A DNA stretch of 64,000 nt from Actinomyces bowdenii (GTDB lineage Bacteria > Actinomycetota > Actinomycetes > Actinomycetales > Actinomycetaceae). The position numbers and the translations under genes were made by a program. How positions within the stretch are numbered: position 1 is the first letter of the stretch; each line of letters begins with the position of its first letter. This document shows, one piece after another, positions 8,167 through 16,588 of the stretch. The stretch lies in contig NZ_JAGFOU010000003.1 in assembly GCF_017592395.1 (NCBI RefSeq), forward strand, positions 88,080 to 152,079, written 5' to 3'. The notes under the pieces are model-generated. The model saw only the letters and a list, made by a program, of their open reading frames with translations. It was not told where the DNA came from and made no database searches.

Positions 8167-8172
8167 TAGGTT
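8167..8172 (+). promoter_or_regulatory. Candidate -10 element for rimM-trmD-lepB
   Basis: TAGGTT lies 38 nt before the rimM start and after the khpA terminator hairpin, where a new promoter would be expected. No convincing -35 was seen. Confidence 0.35.
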
Positions 8173-8210
8173 GGGGCCAGTCCGCCCGCCTGCCACGCAT
8201 TGGAGACCAG

Positions 8211-8825
8211 GTGCTTCTCACCGTCGCCGTCATCGGCCCGGCCCACGCCCTCAAGGGCGAGGTCCGCCTTGAGATCCGCACGGATGATCCCCGCGGTCGC
8301 CTGGCCGAGGGGACCAGCCTGCCCACCGACCCCGCCTCGGCCGGGCCCCTGACGGTCTCCCGCCTGCGCTTCGACGGCACGCGCTGGTTCGCCGCCTTCG
8401 ACCAGGCCCGCGACCGCACCGCCGCCGAGGCCCTCCGGGGCGTGCGCCTGCTCGTGGACACCGATGAGGAGATCGAGCAGGACGACGATGAGTCCTGGTA
8501 CCGCCACCAGCTCATCGGCCTGCGCGCCCTGTCCACACGGGGGGAGCACATGGGCGAGGTCGTCGACCTGGAGCCGGGCGTGGCCCAGGACCGGCTCGTC
8601 GTGCGCACCCCCCAGGGCCGGCGCGTCGCCGTCCCCTTCGTCGCCCCGCTCGTGCCCGAGGTCGATCCGGAGGGCGGGACCGTCACCCTCGACCCGCCCG
8701 GCGGCCTGTTCCCCGAGGATGGCCCCGAGGACGACGGTGCCGCCGCGGGTGCGGCCGCAGAGGCGGCCGAGGACCTCGGCGAGGGCGCGGACGAGGATGC
8801 CGCAGGCACCGGGGGGCGCCGGTGA
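8211..8825 (+). CDS. rimM: Ribosome maturation factor RimM
   Basis: 16S rRNA processing factor that binds S19 during maturation of the 30S head. From the GTG at 8211 the product has 204 residues and begins [27 protein letters not shown], the standard RimM start; the frame is open further upstream but that part has no family resemblance. The N-terminal RimM domain is about 1-90, followed by a PRC-barrel ([20 protein letters not shown] through [16 protein letters not shown]). The last 30 residues are an acidic Ala/Asp/Glu tail. Its stop codon overlaps the trmD start by 4 nt. Confidence 0.93.
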   Translation: MLLTVAVIGPAHALKGEVRLEIRTDDPRGRLAEGTSLPTDPASAGPLTVSRLRFDGTRWFAAFDQARDRTAAEALRGVRLLVDTDEEIEQDDDESWYRHQLIGLRALSTRGEHMGEVVDLEPGVAQDRLVVRTPQGRRVAVPFVAPLVPEVDPEGGTVTLDPPGGLFPEDGPEDDGAAAGAAAEAAEDLGEGADEDAAGTGGRR

Positions 8826-10267
8826 GGATCGACGTCGTCACGATCTTCCCCGACTACCTGCGCGCCCTGGACCTGTCCCTCATCGGCAGGGCCGCGGCCG
8901 GCGGGGCCCTGGACCTGGCCGTCCACGACCTGCGGGAATGGACCACCGACCGCCACCGCACCGTCGATGACACCCCGATCGGCGGGGGAGCGGGCATGGT
9001 GATGAAGCCCGACATCTGGGGCCGGGCCCTCGACGAGGTCCTCGCCGCCCCGGGCCCCGGCCCCGCCGGCGAGGCGCGGCCCCGGCCGGTGCTCATCATC
9101 CCGACCCCGGCCGGGGAGGTCTTCACCCAGCGCACCGCCGAGGAGCTGGCCGGCGCCCAGCACCTGGTCCTCGCCTGCGGGCGCTACGAGGGCATCGATG
9201 GGCGCGTCGCCCGCCACTACGCCCAGCAGGGGGTGGAGGTGCGCGAGCTGAGCATCGGGGACTACGTCCTCAACGGCGGCGAGGCCGCCGCACTGGTCAT
9301 CATCGAGGCCGTCGCCCGCCTCCTGCCCGGGGTCCTGGGCAACCCGGACTCCGTGGTCGAGGAGTCCCACGGCTCCTCAGGACTGCTGGAGTACGAGGTC
9401 CACACCCGCCCCACCGCCTGGAGGGGCCTGGAGGTCGATCCCGTCCTGCTCAGCGGGGACCATGCCCGCATCGCCCGCGCCCGCCGCGACCAGTCCATCG
9501 CCCGCACCGCGGCGCGCCGCCCCGACCTCATCGCCGCCCTCGACGCCGCCGCGCTGGACGCGCAGGACCGCGCCGCCCTGGCCGCCCATGGGTGGGTCGC
9601 GCCCCCCGGTGCCCCCTACCCGCGCCCGCTGACGATCCGGCCCGCACGCGCCGCGGACGCGGCCGAGCTCGTGGACCTGGCGGCCCGCACCTTCCCCGAC
9701 GCCTGCCCCGGGCACATCCCGCCGGAGTACATCCGCCAGCACGTGGAGACCCACCTGACCCCCGAGCTGTTCTCCTGCTGGATCGAGGATGAGCGCGTCG
9801 GCCTCTTCGTCGCCGAGCTCCCCGAGGGCGCCCCGGCCGCCCAGGCCCCGGTCCCGCCGGGCCGCCTGGTGGGCTACAGCGCCGTTATCATCGAGGCCCC
9901 CGACCAGACCGGGGCCCTGCCGCCCGGCCTGGACGAGCGCCCGCCCGGCCTGCCGGCCGGCCCCGACGACCTGATCGCCGAGCTGTCCAAGGTCTATGTC
10001 GACGCCGCCATGCGCGGCTCCGGACTGGCCCCGGCCCTCGTGGAGGCCGCCGTCGCGCATGCCGCCGATCGCGGCGCCGACCTGGTGTGGCTGGGCACCG
10101 CCACCGCCAACAGGCGCGCCCAGAAGGCCTACCGGCGCTCCGGCTTCGCCGTCGCGGGGGCGCGGGACTACCGGGTGGGGGAGCAGGTCTGCCGCGACGT
10201 CGTCATGGTCCGCAGGCCCGGCCCCGCCGCCGCGCCGACGGTGAGGAGCGCCGGGGGAGCCTCGTGA
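8822..10267 (+). CDS. trmD: tRNA (guanine-N1)-methyltransferase TrmD fused to a GNAT acetyltransferase
   Basis: 481 residues, about twice normal TrmD length. Residues 1 to about 260 are a full TrmD, the SPOUT enzyme that makes m1G37 in tRNAs reading CNN/GGN codons: [17 protein letters not shown], the knot motifs [13 protein letters not shown] and [12 protein letters not shown], and the dimer-interface loop [20 protein letters not shown]. From about residue 269 ([19 protein letters not shown]) a GNAT N-acetyltransferase domain continues in the same frame, with an acetyl-CoA motif like RGSGLAPAL and ending near residue 470. No stop or plausible separate start lies at the junction. The GTG start overlaps the rimM stop. 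The acetylated substrate is unknown. Confidence 0.92.
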   Translation: MRIDVVTIFPDYLRALDLSLIGRAAAGGALDLAVHDLREWTTDRHRTVDDTPIGGGAGMVMKPDIWGRALDEVLAAPGPGPAGEARPRPVLIIPTPAGEVFTQRTAEELAGAQHLVLACGRYEGIDGRVARHYAQQGVEVRELSIGDYVLNGGEAAALVIIEAVARLLPGVLGNPDSVVEESHGSSGLLEYEVHTRPTAWRGLEVDPVLLSGDHARIARARRDQSIARTAARRPDLIAALDAAALDAQDRAALAAHGWVAPPGAPYPRPLTIRPARAADAAELVDLAARTFPDACPGHIPPEYIRQHVETHLTPELFSCWIEDERVGLFVAELPEGAPAAQAPVPPGRLVGYSAVIIEAPDQTGALPPGLDERPPGLPAGPDDLIAELSKVYVDAAMRGSGLAPALVEAAVAHAADRGADLVWLGTATANRRAQKAYRRSGFAVAGARDYRVGEQVCRDVVMVRRPGPAAAPTVRSAGGAS

Positions 10268-10320
10268 GACGGGATGAGAGCGGCGCCGAGAACGTGACTG
10301 AGGATGGCAGCAGGGAGAGC

Positions 10321-11340
10321 ATGACTGAGACGCACACCGACAACAGCGCCGACAGCGCCGTCAAGGCCGCCCGGGCCGGTGGTGCCGACCAGGGCAGGGG
10401 CGCACCGCGGGCGGACGATCCGGAGCAGGACCCCGGCCCGGCCCTCGGCCCCGTGCAGGCCCGCCTCGTGCGCTGGGGGATCACCGCCCTGTACGCGGTC
10501 GGCGCTGTTCTCATCGTGGCCCTGGTGCGCACCTTCATCGTGCAGTCCTTCATCATCCCCTCGGGCTCCATGGAGGACACCCTGGTGGAGGGCGACCGGG
10601 TGGTGGTCACCATGTACGACTCCGAGCAGATCGAGCGGGGCGACGTCGTGGTCTTCACCGACCCCGACAACTGGCTGGATGTCACCGAGCCCACCGGCCT
10701 GCGGGGCCTGGGCCAGGACATCCTGGAGACGGTGCGGATCCTGCCCCGGGACGCGGGCCACCACCTCATCAAGCGCGTCATCGGCCTGCCCGGGGACCAC
10801 GTCGTGGCCGACGGCGAGGGCTCCCTGAGCGTCAACGGCGTGCCGATCCAGGAGCCCTACCTCAAGCCGGGCCGCCTGGCCTCCGAGGTGCCCTTCGACG
10901 TCGTCGTGCCCGAGGGGCATGTGTGGGTCATGGGGGACAACCGCTCCAACTCCGCCGACTCCCGCTTCCACCGCACCGACGCCCACGGCGGCTTCGTCCC
11001 CCTGGGCAACGTCATCGGCGTGGCCAAGTCGGTGGTCTGGCCGGTGGGCCACTGGGCGGGGCTGTCCCAGGGGGAGCAGGCCTTCTCCGAGGTCCCCGAG
11101 CCCGAGGCCACCGCCACGACCAGTGCCTCCCGGAGCCCCGCGGCGCCGTCGGCCGTGGTCGGCGCCGGGCCGGGCGTGAACTCCGGCACGTCGGCCCCGG
11201 GGGCCTCGCCGCTCACCGGGCGCCTGTGGCACACTGAGCGGGCTCTGGGGCTCCGCACGGCCTCCGCCACTGGGGCGGCTCTGCATCAAGGAGACCCTCG
11301 GGCATCCCGACCTCGGCGCGAGCCGGCCCTGAGTGGCTGA
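10321..11340 (+). CDS. lepB: Signal peptidase I (first paralogue)
   Basis: Membrane serine protease that removes signal peptides from secreted proteins. From ATG 10321 (preceded by AGGGAG) it has 339 residues; a GTG at 10264 overlapping the trmD stop would add 19 residues and is also possible. A cytoplasmic N-terminus precedes one membrane segment (about 46-72). Catalytic Ser83 lies in IPSGSMEDTL and the general-base Lys151 in LIKRVIGLPGD; the GDNRSNSADSR box is intact. A Ser/Pro/Ala-rich tail of about 80 residues follows the fold. It shares long identical DNA tracts with the second lepB at 11930. Confidence 0.92.
   Translation: MTETHTDNSADSAVKAARAGGADQGRGAPRADDPEQDPGPALGPVQARLVRWGITALYAVGAVLIVALVRTFIVQSFIIPSGSMEDTLVEGDRVVVTMYDSEQIERGDVVVFTDPDNWLDVTEPTGLRGLGQDILETVRILPRDAGHHLIKRVIGLPGDHVVADGEGSLSVNGVPIQEPYLKPGRLASEVPFDVVVPEGHVWVMGDNRSNSADSRFHRTDAHGGFVPLGNVIGVAKSVVWPVGHWAGLSQGEQAFSEVPEPEATATTSASRSPAAPSAVVGAGPGVNSGTSAPGASPLTGRLWHTERALGLRTASATGAALHQGDPRASRPRREPALSG
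11230..11235 (+). promoter_or_regulatory. Candidate -10 element for rplS
   Basis: CACACT inside the 3' end of the first lepB, about 160 nt before rplS. Ribosomal genes in this position usually have their own promoter; the motif alone is weak evidence. Confidence 0.25.
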
Positions 11341-11397
11341 GGCCCACGCGCCGCCGGACAAGCACCCCTGACCAGTGGCACGGGTGTGGAGAGAACC

Positions 11398-11745
11398 ATG
11401 AACCTGATCGACCAGATCAACCAGGCCTCCCTGCGCGACGACATCCCGGCCTTCCGCCCCGGTGACACCCTCAAGGTGCACGTCAAGGTCGTCGAGGGCT
11501 CGCGCAGCCGTGTGCAGGTCTTCCAGGGAGTCGTCATCGCCCGCCAGGGCGCAGGCGTCTCGGAGACCTTCACCATCCGCAAGGTCTCCTTCGGCGTCGG
11601 CGTCGAGCGCACCTTCCCGGTCCACACCCCCTCCATCGACAGGATCGAGGTCGTCAGCCGCGGCCGCGTGCGCCGCGCCAAGCTGTACTACCTGCGCAAC
11701 CTGCGCGGCAAGGCAGCCAAGATCAAGGAGCGCCGCGAGGTCTGA
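11398..11745 (+). CDS. rplS: 50S ribosomal protein L19
   Basis: Ribosomal protein at the 30S-50S interface. From ATG 11398 it has 115 residues, the normal length, starting [31 protein letters not shown]; an in-frame ATG at 11386 would only add MERT. The GGAGAG just before the chosen ATG supports it. Family motifs are [25 protein letters not shown] and [20 protein letters not shown]. It sits between two signal peptidase genes and is followed by a GC-rich hairpin. Confidence 0.97.
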   Translation: MNLIDQINQASLRDDIPAFRPGDTLKVHVKVVEGSRSRVQVFQGVVIARQGAGVSETFTIRKVSFGVGVERTFPVHTPSIDRIEVVSRGRVRRAKLYYLRNLRGKAAKIKERREV

Positions 11746-11763
11746 GCCCTCGCCTCCGGTAGC

Positions 11764-11790
11764 GCCCCGGGGCCGGCAGGGCCCCGGGGC
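11764..11790 (+). terminator. Hairpin after rplS
   Basis: GCCCCGGGGCC at 11764-11774 pairs with GGCCCCGGGGC at 11780-11790 over a 5-nt loop, 19 nt after the rplS stop codon. Confidence 0.7.
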
Positions 11791-11929
11791 CGCCTGCATC
11801 AGCGGCCCGCCGCCACCGCCTCCCGCCAACCGCCCCGGCGCCCCATCGCCCGGGCGCCTGCAGCCCCACCTGCCCGACCAGACGAAACCAGCACCGCACC
11901 AGGCCGCCCATGACGAGAAGAGGGATACG

Positions 11930-12877
11930 GTGAGCGCACCGCACGACGATGCCCCCGGCAGCCCTCCTGCGCCCGTCCGCCCGGAGCCGGCCCCCACCCT
12001 CGACGAGGCCGAGTCGCCCGCCCGCACTGCGGCCAGCGCCCCCACCAGTCCCTCCCCCCAGGACCCCGCCGACCCGGCCGATGAGGAGCCCGGCGCCCCC
12101 GAGGTGCTCCCGGCCCCCGCCGTCCTGCCCCCCTCCATCCCGCCCCGACAGCGCCCGCTTCCCTCCATCGCCCCGGCCTCCTCTCAGGCCCGTGCCCGGC
12201 GCCCGCGCTTCCCCTCCACCCTGACCGTCTTCGTCCTCATCCTGCTCTTCGCGGCGCTGTTCAAGAGCTATGTCCTGCAGACCTACGAGATCCCCTCGGG
12301 CTCCATGGAGGATACCCTGCGCTCGGGGGACCAGGTCGCCGTGACCATGTACGACTCCGAGCAGATCGAGCGGGGCGACGTCGTGGTCTTCACCGACCCC
12401 GACAACTGGCTGGATGTCACCGAGCCCACCGGTGTGCGCGGCCTCGTCCAGGACACCCTCGAGCTCCTCCGGCTCCTGCCCCAGGACACCGGGCACCACC
12501 TCATCAAGCGCGTCATCGGCGTGGGGGGCGACCACATCGTGGCCGATGGCCAGGGCTCCCTGAGCGTCAACGGGGTCCCCGTCGACGAGTCCTACCTCAA
12601 GCCCGGGACCCTGGCCTCCGAGGTGCCCTTCGACGTCGTCGTGCCCGAGGGGCATGTGTGGGTCATGGGGGACAACCGCTCCAACTCCGCCGACTCCCGC
12701 TTCCACCGCACCGACGCCCACGGCGGCTTCGTGCCCCGGGAGAACATCGTGGGCGTGGCCCGCTCCGTCATCTGGCCCGTCGGCCGGTGGGAGCGCCTGG
12801 GGCAGGGCCGTGAGGTCTTCGCCCACGTGGACCAGCAGGACCAGGACTCCGACCCCGCGGCCCAGGAGGGCCAGTGA
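11930..12877 (+). CDS. lepB: Signal peptidase I (second paralogue)
   Basis: Second membrane signal peptidase, 315 residues from GTG 11930. A long Pro/Ala-rich cytoplasmic region (about 1-92) precedes one transmembrane helix (LTVFVLILLFAALFKSYVLQ). Catalytic Ser125 is in IPSGSMEDTL and Lys193 in LIKRVIGVGGD; GDNRSNSADSR is also present. The C-terminus ends soon after the fold (PVGRWERLGQG), unlike the first paralogue. Two stretches, 12344-12432 and 12610-12732, are identical in DNA to 10609-10697 and 10875-10997, while the flanks differ, which points to gene conversion. The stop lies 10 nt before the rnhB start. Confidence 0.92.
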   Translation: MSAPHDDAPGSPPAPVRPEPAPTLDEAESPARTAASAPTSPSPQDPADPADEEPGAPEVLPAPAVLPPSIPPRQRPLPSIAPASSQARARRPRFPSTLTVFVLILLFAALFKSYVLQTYEIPSGSMEDTLRSGDQVAVTMYDSEQIERGDVVVFTDPDNWLDVTEPTGVRGLVQDTLELLRLLPQDTGHHLIKRVIGVGGDHIVADGQGSLSVNGVPVDESYLKPGTLASEVPFDVVVPEGHVWVMGDNRSNSADSRFHRTDAHGGFVPRENIVGVARSVIWPVGRWERLGQGREVFAHVDQQDQDSDPAAQEGQ

Positions 12878-12887
12878 GCGGGGGCCG

Positions 12888-13649
12888 GTGAGCCCGCGGT
12901 CCCGCATCCGGCCCGACCGCGCCCTGGAGACCGAGCTGCTCGCGGGCACCGCACTGGTCGCGGGGATGGACGAGGTCGGGCGCGGCGCGCTGGCCGGCCC
13001 GGTGAGCGTGGGGCTCGCGGTGGTCTCGCGCGCCACCCCGGCCCGAATGCCCCCGGGCCTGGCCGACTCCAAGCAGTTGACCGCCCGGCGCCGCCAGGGC
13101 CTGGTCTCACCGGTGCGCCAGTGGGTGGTGGACTGCGCGGTGGCCCACGCCTGGCCCCAGGAGATCGACAGCCTCGGGATCATCGGCGCGCTCAGGCTCG
13201 CCGGCCTGCGAGCCCTGGAGGAGGTCAGCGGGCGCGGGCACCGACCCGGCGCCATCATCCTGGACGGCAGCGCCAACTGGCTGGCCCCGCCGTCCCCCGA
13301 CCTGCTGCCCGGCCTCGATCCCCTGCCCGCCCGGGCCCTTCCAGGGGCGGTGCCCGGCCCGCCGGGAGCCGGGGCGGGGCAGGGCGGCGGCGGTGGGGCG
13401 CTGCCGCCCGTGCACATGCGGATCAAGGCCGATGCGCGCTGCGCCGTCGTCGCCGCGGCCTCCGTCCTGGCCAAGGTCGAGCGTGACGGGCTCATGGAGG
13501 AGCTGGCGGATCCCGGCTACGGGTGGGCCTCCAACAAGGGCTATGCCAGTCCCGCCCACATCAGCGCCCTGGCGCGACTGGGGGCCAGCGAGCAGCACCG
13601 CCGCAGCTGGCGCCTGCCCGGCCTGGAGGGCCGCACCGCCTCCGGGTGA
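12888..13649 (+). CDS. rnhB: Ribonuclease HII
   Basis: Endoribonuclease that removes ribonucleotides and RNA primers from RNA-DNA hybrids. 253 residues from GTG 12888, 10 nt after lepB. Motifs: VAGMDEVGRGALAGPVSVG with the first catalytic Asp-Glu, DSKQLTARRR, IILDGSANW with another catalytic Asp, and KADARCAVVAAASVLAKVERD with the last. An insertion of about 40 Pro/Gly/Ala residues (about 145-175, including GAGAGQGGGGGALPP) separates the strand after DGSANW from MRIKADA; in typical RNase HII this loop is short. The catalytic residues are all present, so activity is expected. Confidence 0.92.
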   Translation: MSPRSRIRPDRALETELLAGTALVAGMDEVGRGALAGPVSVGLAVVSRATPARMPPGLADSKQLTARRRQGLVSPVRQWVVDCAVAHAWPQEIDSLGIIGALRLAGLRALEEVSGRGHRPGAIILDGSANWLAPPSPDLLPGLDPLPARALPGAVPGPPGAGAGQGGGGGALPPVHMRIKADARCAVVAAASVLAKVERDGLMEELADPGYGWASNKGYASPAHISALARLGASEQHRRSWRLPGLEGRTASG

Positions 13650-13769
13650 TCACCCCTGCGCCCCACCGGGCGGAGCCCGGGGCATGGAGCCGGCCCGGGG
13701 TTGCCCAGCCCACCCGGCATCGGTGCCGACTCGCCCAGCAGCCTGGCGGCGGTACGCGACCGCGGCGGG

Positions 13770-13775
13770 CATGAT
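13770..13775 (+). promoter_or_regulatory. Candidate -10 for the DUF2469 gene (leaderless)
   Basis: CATGAT ends 6 nt before the GTG start at 13782. A start point at the usual distance would coincide with the start codon, so the mRNA would be leaderless. No ribosome binding site is visible. Confidence 0.4.
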
Positions 13776-13781
13776 GGCCCG

Positions 13782-14087
13782 GTGAGCGCTGAAGACCTCG
13801 AGGCCTATGAGAACGAGCTGGAGCTCTCCCTGTACCGGGAGTACCGCGACGTCGTCTCGCTGTTCTCCTATGTGGTGGAGACCGAGCGCCGCTTCTACCT
13901 GGCCAACGCCGTGGACGTCCAGGTGCGGGGCAACGGCGAGGAGGTCTTCTTCGAGCTGACCCTGGAGGACGCCTGGGTGTGGGACATCTACCGGACCTCG
14001 CGCTTCGTGAAGTCCGTGCACGTGGTGACCTTCAAGGACGTCAACGTCGAGGAGCTGACCAAGCTGGAGATGGACATCCCCTCCTAG
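13782..14087 (+). CDS. DUF2469 family protein
   Basis: 101-residue acidic cytoplasmic protein (SAEDLEAYENELELSLYREYRD, then VVETERRFYLANAVDVQVR, EDAWVWDIYR and KDVNVEELTKLEMDIPS). It is found between rnhB and yraN in most actinobacteria, including Mycobacterium tuberculosis, but its biochemical role is not known. I chose the GTG start at 13782 because it gives the family's usual length and N-terminus and has a -10-like CATGAT 6 nt upstream. The 504 nt that follow up to yraN hold a repeat element at 14237-14333 and otherwise nothing I recognise. Confidence 0.9.
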   Translation: MSAEDLEAYENELELSLYREYRDVVSLFSYVVETERRFYLANAVDVQVRGNGEEVFFELTLEDAWVWDIYRTSRFVKSVHVVTFKDVNVEELTKLEMDIPS

Positions 14088-14236
14088 CCGTCCTTCCCCG
14101 GGGTCCTGGTCGGGGTGGGTGGGGCCGGCAGTGATGCGCCGCCGGGAGGAACAAGAGGGCCCAGGGGGCCACGCGCTCCGGGAGATCAGCGTGTCGCCGG
14201 GAGGGACACGGGCTCGGGAGGGCGGTGGGGCCGCAG

Positions 14237-14333
14237 GTTGGGCGTCACTTCGCGACAAGCGCGATATTTCGCGACGTGGACGGTACTTGCAGGTGTCGCT
14301 CTTTGCGCGAAGTGACGCCTCCGTCGTGAAGTG
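14237..14333. repeat. 97-bp TTCGCGAC hairpin element, copy 1
   Basis: Aligns without gaps to 60285-60381 with about 81 of 97 positions identical. The centre GTGGACGGTACTTG is unchanged. TTCGCGAC occurs twice in the left arm and its complement, slightly degraded, twice in the right arm, so the whole can fold into one long hairpin. It lies between the DUF2469 gene and yraN. Confidence 0.85.
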
Positions 14334-14591
14334 AGGCCCCATCGAACCTGGCCCGTCGCCAGCCCCACCCATCACCCTCCCGGCTGACAACCTCCCAGGC
14401 AAGCGCCCCCAGAGCGAGGCCCCGGGCCGGACCTGGGGCGCCTTGCCCGGGACGCCCCTGCCGGATCGGCGGTATCGCGCAGCGAGCCGGTCACCCCAGG
14501 TCGTCCCGCTGCACCCTCCCTCCACAGGGCCGGTCCCAGGCGCTGCACGGCTCGCCGGTGGCGCAGCACCCTGGTCGCGGAGGTGATCATC

Positions 14592-15014
14592 GTGCCCCTA
14601 CCCATCGCAGTGACCGCAGACCCCCGCAGCGCCGAGCGGGCCCGCACCGGGCGCCATGGCGAGGACCTGGCCGCCGCCTACCTGTCCGACATCGGCTGGC
14701 AGGTCCTGGATCGCAACTGGCGGCCGGGCAGAGGGATGCGCGGCGAGCTCGATCTCATCGCCCTGGAGGCGACCCCGCGGAGCGCTCGGCCAGTCCTGGT
14801 GGTCATCGAGGTCAAGACCCGCCGCTCCCTGCGCCAGGGGCCGCCGGCCGCCGCCGTGGACGGGCGCAAGCTCGCCCGCCTGCGGGCACTGGCCGCAGCC
14901 TGGGCCGCAGCGCACCGGGTGGCCCACTCGTGGCTGCGCATCGACGTCATCTCGGTGCTGCTGCCCGAGGAGGGCCCCGCCCAGCTGCGCCACCACCGGG
15001 GAGTGGGTCTGTGA
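14592..15014 (+). CDS. yraN: YraN/UPF0102 family nuclease-like protein
   Basis: 140 residues from GTG 14592, which sits 8 nt after the strong site GGAGG at 14579-14583; an in-frame GTG at 14583 overlaps that site and is unlikely. The fold is that of restriction-endonuclease-like (RecB/Holliday-junction resolvase-related) proteins: RTGRHGEDLAAAYLSDIGW at the N-terminus, RGELDLIALE and VVIEVKTRRS carrying the D-ExK-type acidic/lysine residues. The cellular role is not established. The stop codon overlaps the comM start by 1 nt, and the yraN-comM-dprA order is the conserved actinobacterial one. Confidence 0.9.
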   Translation: MPLPIAVTADPRSAERARTGRHGEDLAAAYLSDIGWQVLDRNWRPGRGMRGELDLIALEATPRSARPVLVVIEVKTRRSLRQGPPAAAVDGRKLARLRALAAAWAAAHRVAHSWLRIDVISVLLPEEGPAQLRHHRGVGL

Positions 15015-16588
15015 TGGGCCTGGCGCGCACCCTGGCGGTCACCCTCACCGGCCTGCGCGGGCACCTGGTCGAGGTCGAGGCCCACTGCGCCCAGGGGCTG
15101 CCCGGATTCACCCTCGTGGGCCTGCCCGACGCCGCCGTGCGCGAGTCGCGCGAGCGCGTGCGCGCCGCCCTGAGCAGCTGCGGCGTCACCTGGGGCGAGC
15201 ACCGCCTGACCGTCAACCTCTCACCGGCGGACCTGCGCAAGAGCGGCACCGGGCTGGACCTGGCCCTGGCCCTGGCGGTGCTGGGCGCTCGCGGCAGGCT
15301 CGGCAGCAGGGCCGCCGCGCAGCTGGAGCGGACGGTCTACATCGGCGAGCTCGGGCTGGACGGCTCGGTCCACCCGGTGCGCGGTGTGCTGCCCTGCGTC
15401 CAGGCGGCCGTCAGTGCCGGGATCGAGGAGATCGTCGTCTCCCAGGGCGCTGCGGCCGAGGCCGGGCTCGTTCCGGGCGCCCAGGTGACGGCCGTATCCC
15501 ATGTGGGCCAGCTCGTGGAGCGCTACGGCGGCCGGCTGCCCGCAGCCGTGGCCTCGGCGGTGGCGAGGATCGGGGAGCGGCCGGAGGCCCGCTCGCGGGA
15601 GGCATCGGGGCAGATGGCACCTGAGCATCCCGATCTCGCCGACGTCGTCGGCCAGGCCGAGGCCCGCCACGCCCTGGAGGTGGCCGCTGCCGGGGGCCAC
15701 CACCTGCTCATGGTGGGGCCTCCGGGAGCCGGCAAGACGATGCTCGCCGAGCGCCTGCCCTCGATCCTGCCGCCCCTGGAGCAGGCCGATGCCGTCACCG
15801 TCACGGCCATCCACTCCGTGGCCGGGACCTTCAACCCCGATGCGGGCCTCATCACCGCGCCCCCCTTGCGCAGCCCCCACCACACCGCCACCCGGGCCGC
15901 CGTGGTCGGCGGGGGATCGGGCATGCCCCGCCCCGGGGATGCCTCCCTGGCCCACCGAGGGGTGCTCTTCCTGGATGAGGCCCCGGAGTTCAGCGCCGGG
16001 ATCCTGGACTGCCTGCGCCAGCCGCTGGAGTCGGGGACAGTCACCATCGACCGTGTCGGCGGGCGCGCCACCTACCCCGCCGCCTTCCAGCTGGTCCTGG
16101 CGGCCAACCCCTGCCCCTGCGGGAAGGCCGGGGGACGCGGGCTGGAGTGCACCTGCACCTCCCTGCAACGGCGCCGCTACTTCTCGCGCCTGTCCGGCCC
16201 GTTGCTGGACCGGGTGGACATCCAGGTGGGGCTCACCGCCGTCAGCGTCACCGACCTCGCGCATGCCGACGACGGGGAGCCAAGCGCCGTGGTGGCGCAG
16301 CGGGTGGCCCGGGCGCGCGAGCGCACCCGGCGCCGGCTTGCGGGCACGCCCTGGAGGCTCAATGCCGAGGTCCCCGGATCCTACCTGCGCGGCCCCGACG
16401 GAGGCCTGCCAGATGCGCTGGGCAAGCGCCTCATCGCGGCCATGGAGCGCGGCGACCTGTCCCTGCGCGGGGCGGACCGCGTCCTGCGGCTGACCTGGAC
16501 ACTGGCCGACCTCGACTGCGCCACCACCCCCACCCTCACCCATCTTGGGACCGCCCTGGCCCTGCGAACCTCAGGAGCACGACCATGA
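15014..16588 (+). CDS. comM: ComM/YifB-family Mg-chelatase-like AAA+ ATPase
   Basis: 524-residue helicase-like protein; ComM drives branch migration during natural transformation in Gram-negatives, and YifB homologues are widespread. The N-terminal ChlI-like domain (about 1-180, LVGLPDAAVRESRERVRAAL) precedes the AAA+ core: Walker A MVGPPGAGKTML, Walker B GVLFLDEAPEF, then a zinc-type cysteine cluster NPCPCGKAGGRGLECTC, the sensor region and a C-terminal Mg_chelatase_C domain (LSLRGADRVLRLTWTLADL). It overlaps yraN and dprA by 1 and 4 nt, so the three form one translational unit probably linked to DNA processing. Confidence 0.93.
   Translation: MGLARTLAVTLTGLRGHLVEVEAHCAQGLPGFTLVGLPDAAVRESRERVRAALSSCGVTWGEHRLTVNLSPADLRKSGTGLDLALALAVLGARGRLGSRAAAQLERTVYIGELGLDGSVHPVRGVLPCVQAAVSAGIEEIVVSQGAAAEAGLVPGAQVTAVSHVGQLVERYGGRLPAAVASAVARIGERPEARSREASGQMAPEHPDLADVVGQAEARHALEVAAAGGHHLLMVGPPGAGKTMLAERLPSILPPLEQADAVTVTAIHSVAGTFNPDAGLITAPPLRSPHHTATRAAVVGGGSGMPRPGDASLAHRGVLFLDEAPEFSAGILDCLRQPLESGTVTIDRVGGRATYPAAFQLVLAANPCPCGKAGGRGLECTCTSLQRRRYFSRLSGPLLDRVDIQVGLTAVSVTDLAHADDGEPSAVVAQRVARARERTRRRLAGTPWRLNAEVPGSYLRGPDGGLPDALGKRLIAAMERGDLSLRGADRVLRLTWTLADLDCATTPTLTHLGTALALRTSGARP

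Noticed and set aside
10264..10320. GTG 10264 as the start of the first lepB
   Set aside because: Possible through overlap with the trmD stop, but the ATG at 10321 has a good ribosome binding site and gives the usual short N-terminus; kept as an alternative.
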